A stretch of DNA of 64,000 nucleotides from Psychromonas sp. Urea-02u-13 (GCF_002835995.1 NZ_PJBZ01000042.1:62001-126000); one strand, 5' to 3'. Positions 43,599 through 53,353 are shown, counted from the first letter of the stretch. Notes: generated from the sequence alone by a model not told the origin. A program made the numbers and translations.

Positions 43599-46103
43599 AT
43601 GCAAAAGACCAAGCAATCATTAATAGGCTATTTATCAATACGCAATAAAATCATTATAAGTGCGCTCATTCCAATGCTACTCATGGCAATAATTGCGGCT
43701 ATGGTTTATATCAATATTGAAAAAACAATTTCAACGGCTAAATGGGTTGAACATACTCACTCTGTGACAGCGGAAGGCCATCAGTTAGTAAAACTTATGT
43801 TAGATATGGAAACCGGTATACGTGGTTATTTAATTACCAGTAACCCTACTTTCCTCACCCCCCTTAACCAAGCAAAAAGAGCCTGGGTCAGACATATCGA
43901 GGAACTAAAGAGAAAGGTTGCAGATAACCCTGTTCAAGTTGCTAGAGTCATTGAAATAGAGCAGTTACAGAAAAAATGGCTAAGAGAGGTGGCTGACATT
44001 GTTATTACTGCCAGAATGGAAGCCAGTAGCACTCATTATAACGGTGCTACTGATTTAAAAACCAAGCAACACAAGCAACAACAAGCGCAATCATTAGCTG
44101 AAGTGATTAAACTGGTGGAGGACGAAACAGGCAAACGTATCATGGATAAAATTCGCGCCATTAACATTCGTTTTATTGAAGAAGAAAATCAATTACTCGG
44201 TAAGCGTCAACAAACAGCCTTAGCCGCTGCAGATAGAACCAAGAAAGTGATCCTTATTGGGACGTTAGTAGCCTTTCTTTTAGCCAGCTTGATTGCATTT
44301 TTAACCTCTGCCAATATATTAAATAACCTTAAAAAATTATTACAGGGCACAGAAAAAATTGCTCAAGGTGACTTTGATGATGAGATTCAAGTCTCCAGCC
44401 AGGATGAATTTTCTTTATTAGCAGAGTCCTTTAATAACATGTCTCAGTCATTAAAATACTCTATTAACGAAATGGAAAACGCATTACAAAGTAAAGGTGA
44501 GTTTCTTGCTTCTATGAGCCATGAAATCCGCACGCCAATGAATGGTGTGCTCGGTATGTTAGGGTTATTGCTCAATACTCGATTAAATAAAGACCAGCAC
44601 CATAAAGCCTCAATTGCACAATCAAGCGCACAATCATTGCTCTCTATCATCAATGACATTCTTGATTTTTCAAAAATTGAAGCGGATAAATTAACCCTAG
44701 AAAGCATTCCTTTTAACTTACGACAAACCCTTGAAGAGGTCGCTGAAAGTCTCGGATTTCAAGCACACGAAAAAGAACTCGAGTTAGTCCTCGATATTGC
44801 CAAAGTGCAACACATTCAGATTAAAGGTGATAGCAACAGGTTGCGCCAAATTTTAACCAATTTAATCAGTAACGCGATTAAATTTACAGCCATCGGTGAA
44901 GTCATCATTCGTGCAACAACCGAGCAAAACGATAATAATACTATCCAATTCTCTTGCCATATTATCGATACTGGTATTGGTATTAGCAGCGACAAACAAA
45001 GCTCTTTATTTGATTCATTCACCCAAGCGGACTCCTCAACAACGAGAAAATATGGTGGCACTGGGTTAGGGCTTACTATTTGTAAGCGCCTAACTGAATT
45101 AATGTCAGGTAAAGTCTCTATCAGCAGTAAACCAGGAAAAGGCAGTATCTTTACGATTAACATACCCTTTGAAGTTGAACATAATCAACCTCTTGAAATA
45201 CCTAATATTAATATAGAGGGCCTAGAAATATTAATTGTCGATGATAATAAAACTAATCGAGAGGTATTACAGGGGTTATTAGAAAGCTGGGGGGCAATTA
45301 TTGTTGAAGCCGTAAGTGCTAAAGAAGCCTTACAGATTTGCCAGCAACGTAGCCAACAAGCCCATAAAAAATTCTTTGATATCGCTTTTTTAGATATGCA
45401 AATGCCTGAAATGGATGGAGCAGATTTAGGTAAAAAATTACAAAGTAATAAAGATTTCGCAAAAATGAAATTAGTGATGATGACCTCAATTGGCGAGCAG
45501 GGTGATAACGAGTACTTTTCTAATATTGGATTTAGTGCTTATTTTACTAAACCGACCACTACCTCAGATCTCTTTTCTGCACTCTCTATCATTATGGCAG
45601 GTGGCGATACTTTAGAGCGCGCTCAGCCACTGGTCACCAGCCAATATATTAAAAGCCTAACCCCGCGCCAGCCAACACCAAAAACCAGCTGGACAAAATC
45701 AACGCATATATTGATAGTCGAAGATAATAAAGTAAATCAAATGGTGGCAAAAGCGGTCTTAGAAGAATATAACTTTTCCGTCGACATCGCTGAACACGGT
45801 GGTGAAGCAATCACTAAATTACGTGCTTATCCTTATCATTTAGTGTTCATGGACTGCCAAATGCCAATCATGGATGGATATGAAGCAACCAGAAGAATAC
45901 GCGCAGGCGAAGCGGGACAATCAAATAGCCAAATAACCATTATTGCCATGACCGCAAATGCGATGGTCGGGGATAAAGATAAATGTTTTGCAGCGGGAAT
46001 GAATGATTACCTCAGCAAACCATTGGATATAGCATTGTTAGTTGAAAAATTACAACTGTGGGTGCCAAGCCCCGATAAAAACACCCTAAAACCAGAAGTC
46101 TAA
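43599..46103 (+). CDS. Hybrid sensor histidine kinase paralogue lacking HPt
   Basis: This 834-residue protein has the same order as its neighbour (CHASE3-type sensor, HAMP, HisKA with SMSHEIRTPMNG, HATPase, REC1, REC2), and long stretches are identical. It stops just after REC2 (LQLWVPSPDKN), where the neighbour goes on for about 110 residues to an HPt domain. It therefore cannot finish the phosphorelay alone and may use the HPt of the first copy or another. The sensor regions differ more than the kinase regions, fitting duplication followed by change of signal. ATG with AAGGTAAACC upstream. Confidence 0.9.
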   Translation: MQKTKQSLIGYLSIRNKIIISALIPMLLMAIIAAMVYINIEKTISTAKWVEHTHSVTAEGHQLVKLMLDMETGIRGYLITSNPTFLTPLNQAKRAWVRHIEELKRKVADNPVQVARVIEIEQLQKKWLREVADIVITARMEASSTHYNGATDLKTKQHKQQQAQSLAEVIKLVEDETGKRIMDKIRAINIRFIEEENQLLGKRQQTALAAADRTKKVILIGTLVAFLLASLIAFLTSANILNNLKKLLQGTEKIAQGDFDDEIQVSSQDEFSLLAESFNNMSQSLKYSINEMENALQSKGEFLASMSHEIRTPMNGVLGMLGLLLNTRLNKDQHHKASIAQSSAQSLLSIINDILDFSKIEADKLTLESIPFNLRQTLEEVAESLGFQAHEKELELVLDIAKVQHIQIKGDSNRLRQILTNLISNAIKFTAIGEVIIRATTEQNDNNTIQFSCHIIDTGIGISSDKQSSLFDSFTQADSSTTRKYGGTGLGLTICKRLTELMSGKVSISSKPGKGSIFTINIPFEVEHNQPLEIPNINIEGLEILIVDDNKTNREVLQGLLESWGAIIVEAVSAKEALQICQQRSQQAHKKFFDIAFLDMQMPEMDGADLGKKLQSNKDFAKMKLVMMTSIGEQGDNEYFSNIGFSAYFTKPTTTSDLFSALSIIMAGGDTLERAQPLVTSQYIKSLTPRQPTPKTSWTKSTHILIVEDNKVNQMVAKAVLEEYNFSVDIAEHGGEAITKLRAYPYHLVFMDCQMPIMDGYEATRRIRAGEAGQSNSQITIIAMTANAMVGDKDKCFAAGMNDYLSKPLDIALLVEKLQLWVPSPDKNTLKPEV

Positions 46104-46153
46104 AATATCCAGAGTCGTGCCTATGATTTCTGATATACGCAGTAGAAAACAGA

Positions 46154-46627
46154 TTAACGCTTATTAACAAGCTCAATTAAGCCACTAATTTCATCAACTT
46201 TATTCGTGTTTTCTTGATGGGTGGTATTTAACCAAATTGCACTCATTCCAACCGATAAAGCGGGTAAAGCATCACGCACCAAATTATCCCCAACCATAGT
46301 AATCTCCGCCATTTCAGCGCCGACTTTATTAGCAATCGTCTTGTAAAAATCGGCAGATGGTTTTTCATAACCAATATTATCGGGACAGAAATAAGCGCAT
46401 ATATATGGCGCTAACCTTGTCCGAGCAAAGGCGATCTGCATTAATGTAGATGAGGTGCCTTGAGAACCTGTCGCAACAAATATTTTAGCGTTTAACGAGA
46501 GTGTTTTAAGCACTTCATATGCGCCAGAAACCTCCTCTACCTTAGGCCAGTCTTTCATATGCCCCGGCTCATTGGGAAAATTAATCATCAGGGTATCACC
46601 CCAATCAAATAGATAAATACGACTCAT
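46154..46627 (-). CDS. HAD-family hydrolase
   Basis: The protein of about 157 residues has HAD motif I near the start (FDWGDTLM, with both Asp), motif II Thr/Ser in FVATGSQGTSS, the Lys region GYEKPSADFY, and motif IV in MVGDNLVRDALPA. It probably removes a phosphate from a small substrate, which cannot be named. The second of two adjacent ATG codons (46627) is better spaced from GGGAG. Confidence 0.85.
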   Translation of the reverse strand: MSRIYLFDWGDTLMINFPNEPGHMKDWPKVEEVSGAYEVLKTLSLNAKIFVATGSQGTSSTLMQIAFARTRLAPYICAYFCPDNIGYEKPSADFYKTIANKVGAEMAEITMVGDNLVRDALPALSVGMSAIWLNTTHQENTNKVDEISGLIELVNKR

Positions 46628-46757
46628 CATGCTCCCTGCCTATAAAGTTAAAATCGATATGTATCTATCAAAACATACCATGTTTTCAATCTTAAAAGAC
46701 GAGTAGGCAGGCTAAAAAACAGACATAAAACACACTTTATCACATTTTGTGATGATA

Positions 46758-47210
46758 CTATTTTTCTATTAATCGCTTTTGAATTGGTTGTATTAGCTTG
46801 CCCATAATGACAATAACCACAGCGCCGATGAAGACTGGAGTTAGCAAAAACATCCAACCTTGTCCTGCAATCATAATCAATATTGGATTTGCTCCCGCCG
46901 GCGGATGCGTCGTTTTTGATAGTAACATTGCGCTAACGCCAAGCCCTGTCGCAAACGCTAATGTAAAGGAATTAACGCCTACAACCTGAACAAAAAACAC
47001 ACCAATAAAAGCAGTAATTAAATGCCCTAAAATAACATTTTTAGGTTGTGCCAACGGGCTATCTGGTAAGCCAAAAACCAATACTGCGGTTGCCCCAAAA
47101 GGCGCCATCAGCAACACTGCATCGCTTAATATTTCATTTGAATATGAAAGTACTGCAATCGCTAGCGCCACGCCAACACCCGAAAAAAGTGGTAATAATA
47201 ATTTATTCAT
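46758..47210 (-). CDS. HPP family membrane protein
   Basis: The roughly 150-residue protein has four membrane helices and the family motif THPPAGA (around residue 104), plus LLMAPFGATAVLVFGLPDSPLAQP. Members have been linked to nitrite transport in plastids; the bacterial role is not settled. It uses ATG 47210 with GGAG upstream. It is divergent from the TetR-type regulator, with a palindrome between them, so it is probably that regulator's target. Confidence 0.85.
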   Translation of the reverse strand: MNKLLLPLFSGVGVALAIAVLSYSNEILSDAVLLMAPFGATAVLVFGLPDSPLAQPKNVILGHLITAFIGVFFVQVVGVNSFTLAFATGLGVSAMLLSKTTHPPAGANPILIMIAGQGWMFLLTPVFIGAVVIVIMGKLIQPIQKRLIEK

Positions 47211-47235
47211 GTGAAACTCCACAAAACCAAAAAAA

Positions 47236-47251
47236 AGGACAGACTTGTCCT
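47236..47251. promoter_or_regulatory. Candidate TetR-type operator
   Basis: AGGACA-GACT-TGTCCT is a perfect 6-bp inverted repeat with a 4-base spacer in the gap between the divergent HPP and TetR genes. Position and form fit an autoregulated operator. Confidence 0.55.
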
Positions 47252-47307
47252 ATTTAGAATAAACAAAATGATTACCTGCTGTCAACTGCATGATTATGGA
47301 TGAGAAT

Positions 47308-47865
47308 ATGAATAAAAAACGTCAGTTATTGATTGATACCGCGTTAACACTTTTTTATGCAAAGGGGATTAATCACACTGGCATTAACGAGGTGCTTAGC
47401 GTTTCAGGGGTAGCCAAAAATACACTTTATAATCATTTTGAGAGTAAAGAAGCGTTAATCATTGCAACACTTGAACAACGGCACACGCTGTTTATCGAAT
47501 GGTTAACTTCAAAGCTAGAAGGTGCAGATTCTGATCAACAGGTCATTACTCAATTATTTACTGCACTAGCGCAGTGGTTCACTCATTGTGATCCTATTTT
47601 GGGTGATTTTAGAGGCTGTTTTTTTATTAATAGCTCAGCAGAGTTTAGCGATCAAGGTGGTCAAATTTCATTGTTTTGCAAGCAACATAAACAGCAATGC
47701 CGTGACCTTATTGGCCAGTCTCTAACAAATAAAGATGCTTCATTATTGGATGCGATATGTCTGATGAAAGAGGGGGCAATTAGCACCGCTTATGTCAGTG
47801 GTGATGTAACGATTGCGAAAAAATGCATTACGTTGCTCAACATAACCGCTAAAAACATTAATTAA
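47308..47865 (+). CDS. TetR/AcrR-family transcriptional regulator
   Basis: The protein of about 185 residues has an N-terminal helix-turn-helix (RQLLIDTALTLFYAKGIN, then INEVLSVSGVAKNTLYNHF) and a ligand-binding C-terminal domain with several Cys (THCD, RGCFF, FCKQ, QQC). The Cys-rich ligand domain recalls redox or electrophile sensors, but that is inference. ATG 47308 has GGATGAG upstream; 47290 is an alternative giving six more residues. Confidence 0.88.
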   Translation: MNKKRQLLIDTALTLFYAKGINHTGINEVLSVSGVAKNTLYNHFESKEALIIATLEQRHTLFIEWLTSKLEGADSDQQVITQLFTALAQWFTHCDPILGDFRGCFFINSSAEFSDQGGQISLFCKQHKQQCRDLIGQSLTNKDASLLDAICLMKEGAISTAYVSGDVTIAKKCITLLNITAKNIN

Positions 47866-47931
47866 CTAAAGCCAGTATGCATAAAGTGCTGCATAATATT
47901 CGCCTCTATTCACTGTTATTGATTGATTAAC

Positions 47932-48624
47932 ATGCCTAATAAACTGCAAGAGAGTGACCTCTATTTACCTATCAAAGATCACCTAGAAAAATTAGGTTTT
48001 GAGGTAAAAGGAGAAATAAAAGATTGTGATATTGTCGCTCAAAAAGATGATCAGTTAATTATTATTGAGCTTAAATTAAACCTTAATATCACTCTGTTAT
48101 TGCAAGCTGTGGATCGCTTTTCACTGTCTGATATCGTCTATATAGCAATCCCTAAGCAGTGCTCCTTATATAAAAAACAAAGTAAGCAGGTAAAAAAACT
48201 CATCAAACGTTTAGGCATTGGTTTAATGATCGTGGATATACAAAAAACAGCACAATATGTGGAAGTTGTTTTTGACCCACAGGATTACACGCCAAGAACC
48301 AATAAACGCAAGCAGGGCGCATTGTTAAAAGAGTTTTCATTACGTATTGGAGATACACAAAAAGGCGGTTCAACACGCGCTAAAGCCGGCTTAACGGCTT
48401 ATCGCCAGCGATGTATTCGTGTGGCTGAATATCTCGTTGATAAACCATCAGCCAAAGGTGCTGAGATTAAAAAAAAAATTGGAGAAGAACAAGCCACTAG
48501 TTTTTTAAGTAAGGATTATTATGGATGGTTTGAAAAAGTAGACAGAGGTGTCTATCAGTTATCAAAAAAGGGCAAACAAGAGTTGCCTGAATGGTCAGTA
48601 AAATTAGCGAGTATCTCGATTTAA
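47932..48624 (+). CDS. DUF2161 protein with PD-(D/E)XK nuclease-like fold
   Basis: This roughly 230-residue protein opens ESDLYLPIKDHLEKLGFEVKGE, and the core CDIVAQKDDQLIIIELKLNLN carries the D...ExK pattern of the PD-(D/E)XK superfamily (D about 34, ELK about 48-50). The C-terminal part (QRCIRVAEYLVDKPSAKGAEIKKKIG) looks like a winged helix. A nuclease or phosphodiesterase role is predicted but unproven. ATG 47932; no clear ribosome site. Confidence 0.75.
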   Translation: MPNKLQESDLYLPIKDHLEKLGFEVKGEIKDCDIVAQKDDQLIIIELKLNLNITLLLQAVDRFSLSDIVYIAIPKQCSLYKKQSKQVKKLIKRLGIGLMIVDIQKTAQYVEVVFDPQDYTPRTNKRKQGALLKEFSLRIGDTQKGGSTRAKAGLTAYRQRCIRVAEYLVDKPSAKGAEIKKKIGEEQATSFLSKDYYGWFEKVDRGVYQLSKKGKQELPEWSVKLASISI

Positions 48625-48636
48625 TAAGGCTTTTAT

Positions 48637-48665
48637 AAAAAGGGGAGATTTCCCCCCACCTTTAT
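48637..48665. terminator. Weak bidirectional terminator candidate
   Basis: AAAAAGGGGA-GATT-TCCCC, followed further on by CCTTTATT, lies between the convergent DUF2161 and YbaN genes. The stem is only 5 bp and the T-run is poor. Confidence 0.3.
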
Positions 48666-48671
48666 TCTTTG

Positions 48672-49064
48672 CTAACTATTAGCTTCCATATCTAAATTTA
48701 TTTTTTTACTTTTATAACGCACAATAAACCAGGTTTTAAATAGTAGAATAGCGAATAAAAGTAGCTGCAAGTGGATATTACTGATAAAGAAATAAACCGA
48801 TATACTAATCGATAACCAAGTTAATAATAGAATATTAACTTTATCTTTTTTAGTTAATCCATTGCCACTTCTAAACTTATCGATAAGTGGACCCATCACT
48901 TTATTTGCCAGTAATTTATCATGAAATTTTTTAGAACTACGACTAAAAAAGAACAGCGCTAACAATGCAAATGAGGTTGTCGGTAAACCAGGAACAATGA
49001 TTCCTATGATTCCCATCGTTAATGACATAAAACCAAGCGTCATATAAGTATATTTTTTTATCAT
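48672..49064 (-). CDS. YbaN/DUF454 family inner-membrane protein
   Basis: The 130-residue protein has three to four membrane helices and the family sequence GIIGIIVPGLPTTSFALLALFFFSRSS followed by KFHDKLLANKVMGPLI. Function unknown. It is a single gene, convergent with the DUF2161 gene. Confidence 0.88.
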   Translation of the reverse strand: MIKKYTYMTLGFMSLTMGIIGIIVPGLPTTSFALLALFFFSRSSKKFHDKLLANKVMGPLIDKFRSGNGLTKKDKVNILLLTWLSISISVYFFISNIHLQLLLFAILLFKTWFIVRYKSKKINLDMEANS

Positions 49065-49164
49065 GAAATACCTTCTTCATAAAAATAGAAAACTGAAAAA
49101 CAATACGTATATAAGGAGGCATGCATTTTATAATGTATGCCTTTCTAGCGTTATTTAAAGCTCA

Positions 49165-49824
49165 TTATTCGCTTGGGATTTCTCTAACCAAACGTACATT
49201 ACCCCCACTTTGGTTACCCAAAACACCAGTTGAGTATCCATAGTTAATGCTATGAATTTTTTTGGCATCCTTACTTTGTGTTTCCGTCGCGAAGATAAAT
49301 AGATTACTCAAAACCCACCACATTTTATATTGATGGTTATCTGCAATCCTAAGCGCCAGCATTTCATCTAACGTTGCTTGGCTAAGCTGTGAATAATAAA
49401 AGTTAGTATAAATATTCGGCGTACAATCTTTATTATAAATGCTCATTGCTTCGTTAAAATTTGGTGCACGCCAAGGTTGAGCGTACTCACCTAAACGCGT
49501 ATTTTCTTTGTTAATTATCTTACTCACTTCAAGAGGGTAATTGGTTTTCCAATTTCCAGATAACAAGTGCTGCGAACCTGAACATGCTCCTTCTGCAGTG
49601 ACTGTTTGCCCATAAGGGCAGTAAGCCCACTGCAATCCAGTTGCTAAGTCGTTAACGACTTTAAAGTCACCATCATCCGTTGGTAGTATTGTATTTTCAA
49701 AACGACCAGTTTGATCTAATGCACTAGTACCTTCATAACATTCAGGCACTAATACGGGTGCAACTTCTGCAAATACGACTTGGCTAATCAATGCAAAAGG
49801 TAATATCAATGTTAATTTGTTCAT
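49165..49824 (-). CDS. Exported Lcl/DUF1566-type domain protein
   Basis: The 219-residue protein has a signal peptide (MNKLTLILPFALISQVVFA, cleavage after VFA). The rest carries features of the Lcl/DUF1566 fold: VVNDLATGLQWAYCP, QPWRAPNFNEAMSIYN and NVRLVRE near the end. Similar domains occur in collagen-like adhesins and in many marine-bacterial envelope proteins. Its ATG overlaps the stop of the upstream lipoprotein gene by one base (TAATG), so the pair is translationally coupled. It is probably a partner of that lipoprotein. Confidence 0.7.
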   Translation of the reverse strand: MNKLTLILPFALISQVVFAEVAPVLVPECYEGTSALDQTGRFENTILPTDDGDFKVVNDLATGLQWAYCPYGQTVTAEGACSGSQHLLSGNWKTNYPLEVSKIINKENTRLGEYAQPWRAPNFNEAMSIYNKDCTPNIYTNFYYSQLSQATLDEMLALRIADNHQYKMWWVLSNLFIFATETQSKDAKKIHSINYGYSTGVLGNQSGGNVRLVREIPSE

Positions 49825-52800
49825 TATTGTGCACTCCCAGCGATCACTTCTGTGGTGGCTTTAAATCCATCACTCACTAACATCACACTACCTGGTTTCC
49901 ATATTTCATAAGCATCCCCGATAGGTTGTCTCGTTGGTCTAAGTTTGCGCATTTTAGGATAATGATCTGCGGGATGTGGATTCGCGTCTGAAGCGGGGGT
50001 TTGGGAATACCTCTGATGAGTCGCAGTATCACTTGCCCAAAATCCGTAATAATATGATTCGTATTTATCCGTGCCATTAATATCGACCCACTTGATGCTG
50101 TAGGTATAATCTAGGCCTGAATCAAATGGGAAGTAACGCGTATCCCAGTTGATTTTATTTTCAACACGATGATCAACCAGAGAATATAACTCTTCCATAG
50201 TAGGTAATCGCCAGTTAGTTAAACCGCATAATTGGCTTTCATTAACCCATTTCACCTGATTTTCTGAATGGCAAACCTGTGCATCACTCGAGAACTCATC
50301 GGTTTCAGGATTATAACAGCTGCCGTTAAATGGGCTGACAGGTTCAGAAATATTAAAAGGTTGTTGTGCAAAGTAACTTTGATCATCATGCAAAGAAAAA
50401 GGATGCTCTTCGGTTACTTTCTTTTTCGTTTCCCATACCAATCCTGAATTTAAATCGCTGACACAAGAAAACTCTAAGAGTTTATGTGATAAATCTTGGC
50501 GAGAGATTGGTGCACCGCTGTTGTCCAACTTCAAGTAACGCGCCCCTTTTATGCCATCGCGATCACTATTTGTCGCTAAGCCAGATAATGGATCACAGTT
50601 ACTATTTACATCGCGACCACGTGTGGCGTCACCTGTACCACTAGTCACACGCGTATCAGCAACAAATTTTTGACCAGGTTTATAACTTAAAGGCGCACTA
50701 ATACTGCCAGAATCTGACTGCACACGAATTTGGTATGCTTGCCATTTTGTTAACCCTGTAATGGTCGCTTGCGTTTCACTGATATCAATACTCGCCGACG
50801 CGCTGTTAATATTGTTAAAAGCTTCAGTTGCCCATGCAACCGTATAGCTATTAGCTTTAGATTGCGCAGACCAACCAACCGTCACCCAGTGCATGCCTTG
50901 TTCATCAATGCCTTGGCCTAATAAACCTAAACCAATCACTTGATCATTTAATACCTCTTTCATACAAACTGGCGATAAATGTGAATTTGGATAAACCGTT
51001 AACCAATTACCCGCTTGGTTATTATCCGTGAAAAAGGGGTTATCCACCTGCGAGTCATTAATAAGATCAATGCTGGCCTGAACAACATGTGATACGTTTT
51101 TATCATGATTTTCACGCATCACAGCACCTAGCCCTGAATTTTCGCTTAGTTTTTCATACAATTTTAGTAATTCTGGCACCTGATTATTATTGGATATCAT
51201 ACCGTATTTAGCTTTCATATTAATGCCAATGGTTGATAATAGCGTTTGGTGAAAATCAACACCTTCTATTAAATCAACATCTTGCCCAAACAAATGACCT
51301 TGAGCTTGCAATGCAGTTAATCCCGCTAAAAACTCAGTCGCTTCTCTTGGCAAAGCGGCCGATTGTTCTTTTAATTCAAGTAACGTGAGTGGTGTTAACT
51401 CATACATACTGCCATAGCTAACTAAATTTGTTTTAAGCAATAATACTGCTTGCGCTGTGCTCATATAACCTGCATTTAACGGCGCATGTTCATCGCTATC
51501 AACAATACCATCAGCATTATTATCCAGCTGTGCAATTTCACAGAATGACCCAAGCACTGAGCGAACCTGGGCACCAGTCACCGGATCTTCTACAACCAGC
51601 GTTAAGGTATCTTGCATATTATCGTTGGTGAGAAAACTTGAGCCATCTTTACTACCCGGTTGACAGCTTTCAAAAGAGCCCGCGTCATCAAATAAAGGAA
51701 TGGTTAATTGATACGTACTTTTACCTGCGACATCTATTTTTAAATGACGTCGATTATTGTTATCTAAAAGAACCGCTTCAATAATCCTGGGTGGAAAGTC
51801 AGCATTATAATAAGAGTCTTTTTCTGTAACGGTGGGTTTAACACCCAACAAGACACTCACTTTGGCATTAGTAAAAACAGCCGGAAAATTACCTTTAATG
51901 GTTAATTTTTTCTCGTTATTAAGCGTAAGTAATAGCGCTTTTAAAGGCGATTCATAATCGCTATTTTCAAGCACGCTTATTTTGCCTTGGAAGCTTTTCT
52001 GTAGATCATCAACGGCAGGTAAAACAATACTTTTATCAATTGCTATGGAGGTATAAGCGTCAAAAACAGAATTAACAGTACGGCTTTTAAGTTTACTAAT
52101 CACCCCTTCAAGTAAATTGTTAATGTCGGTATTAATAACAGGAAGAGAAGGGTTGGTTGCAATCTCCACACCTTGCTCATCAAACACTTTCTCAGCAGGC
52201 AGGGTTGCTAATGCTAGCGCGGTTAGTTCGAGTACAAACGTTTGATTTAATACTAATTTATCGCGGTATTTACTGAGTTGTTGGTGGTTGAGTTTAATGT
52301 CAAAGTTTTTATCCCCCTTTTTAGTTTCATAGATATGTTTCATCAGATCAGGACTAAGCATGAATATATTACCGCCTTCAGGCTTTCCGCTAATACTGGC
52401 TATTTGTTCTGCTGTTAAATTAACTTTGTAGCTCTCGGGGTAAGCTTTAGACTCATCGCTTTCTTTGCTTGCATTTAAAAGATCTAGTACATCTCTGAAT
52501 AATACAACTTGCTCTTCTGTTATGTTTATAACGCTATTTTCACTTTGCTCGGCAATCAATTCCTTGGCACGATTTAATTCTGCAGGAGTGATCACTGTTC
52601 GAGTAGAACGATTAGTCTCATCCGCAGCTAATACTTCTTTAGCCACTAAATTAAAGGCCATTGTGACAGGTGTTAGCAACAAGTCAGAAAACTCATCAGA
52701 ATCGATTAGTTGGTCATTATTAACGTCATAATTATCGACTTCGGCTAAATTTCCCAAATTATTACTGAGCTTAATTGCTTCATTACTTTGTAAATTTGCA

Positions 52801-53135
52801 CTCAATGTAACGGGTTGATCTGTCGGCCATTGGCTAAAATCAACATCAAATTCGTAGGACCCATCAATAGGATCAGAAACCGTAGTTTCACAAATATTTC
52901 CTGAACATAAACTAACAGCATAAAGATGATCTTTACCCGCATAAACAGAGCCCGCAACAGTAATGGTTTTATTTTCCACAGTAGGGGGTACAAAAATCAC
53001 ATCTCCATCACCATTGGTTGGTTTATCCGTTGCCGTTGAATTATTAGAATTACCTCCTGAATCACTGCCTCCTCCACCACAAGCTGTGAGCGATAATCCT
53101 AGCGTAGACATGATTATTGACTTTTTAAATCTCAT
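49824..53135 (-). CDS. Large lipoprotein with EF-hand-like, FnIII-like and Lcl/DUF1566 regions
   Basis: The 1103-residue protein has a lipoprotein signal (LSLTAC, acylated Cys at 19), followed by a Gly/Ser/Asn-rich linker. Two calcium-loop-like segments, DVNNDQLIDSDE (about 132-145) and LDNNADGIVDSDE (about 540), suggest Ca2+ binding. A fibronectin type III-like stretch (about 745-830) precedes a C-terminal Lcl/DUF1566 domain (SGLVWETKKK, NWRLPTMEELYSLVDH, GFWASD). It is probably displayed on the outer membrane, with an adhesive or structural role by inference. It is divergent from the Tad operon with a Fur-like box between. GGGAAG precedes the ATG. Confidence 0.75.
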   Translation of the reverse strand: MRFKKSIIMSTLGLSLTACGGGGSDSGGNSNNSTATDKPTNGDGDVIFVPPTVENKTITVAGSVYAGKDHLYAVSLCSGNICETTVSDPIDGSYEFDVDFSQWPTDQPVTLSANLQSNEAIKLSNNLGNLAEVDNYDVNNDQLIDSDEFSDLLLTPVTMAFNLVAKEVLAADETNRSTRTVITPAELNRAKELIAEQSENSVINITEEQVVLFRDVLDLLNASKESDESKAYPESYKVNLTAEQIASISGKPEGGNIFMLSPDLMKHIYETKKGDKNFDIKLNHQQLSKYRDKLVLNQTFVLELTALALATLPAEKVFDEQGVEIATNPSLPVINTDINNLLEGVISKLKSRTVNSVFDAYTSIAIDKSIVLPAVDDLQKSFQGKISVLENSDYESPLKALLLTLNNEKKLTIKGNFPAVFTNAKVSVLLGVKPTVTEKDSYYNADFPPRIIEAVLLDNNNRRHLKIDVAGKSTYQLTIPLFDDAGSFESCQPGSKDGSSFLTNDNMQDTLTLVVEDPVTGAQVRSVLGSFCEIAQLDNNADGIVDSDEHAPLNAGYMSTAQAVLLLKTNLVSYGSMYELTPLTLLELKEQSAALPREATEFLAGLTALQAQGHLFGQDVDLIEGVDFHQTLLSTIGINMKAKYGMISNNNQVPELLKLYEKLSENSGLGAVMRENHDKNVSHVVQASIDLINDSQVDNPFFTDNNQAGNWLTVYPNSHLSPVCMKEVLNDQVIGLGLLGQGIDEQGMHWVTVGWSAQSKANSYTVAWATEAFNNINSASASIDISETQATITGLTKWQAYQIRVQSDSGSISAPLSYKPGQKFVADTRVTSGTGDATRGRDVNSNCDPLSGLATNSDRDGIKGARYLKLDNSGAPISRQDLSHKLLEFSCVSDLNSGLVWETKKKVTEEHPFSLHDDQSYFAQQPFNISEPVSPFNGSCYNPETDEFSSDAQVCHSENQVKWVNESQLCGLTNWRLPTMEELYSLVDHRVENKINWDTRYFPFDSGLDYTYSIKWVDINGTDKYESYYYGFWASDTATHQRYSQTPASDANPHPADHYPKMRKLRPTRQPIGDAYEIWKPGSVMLVSDGFKATTEVIAGSAQ

Positions 53136-53334
53136 TTTCTTCCCTTTTTAAAATGCATTTGAAAATATTTTAAAACTATTTCAAAGGTATTTATAAATAA
53201 TTAATGAACACATTATGTCTACATAAGACATTGAAATATAAGGAACCAACCTTGAGTAAATACTTATATTTGACCTTTAAAATACCGCGTAGTTGCCTAT
53301 CAATACTCGTAACCAATAGGTATTTTCAATCGAT

Positions 53335-53353
53335 GATATTGATTATCATTACC
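53335..53353. promoter_or_regulatory. Fur-like box between the lipoprotein gene and the Tad operon
   Basis: GATATTGATTATCATTACC agrees with the 19-bp Fur consensus GATAATGATAATCATTATC at 16 of 19 positions. It lies 90 bp before the flp ATG and 200 bp before the divergent lipoprotein ATG, so it could control either or both. Confidence 0.6.
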
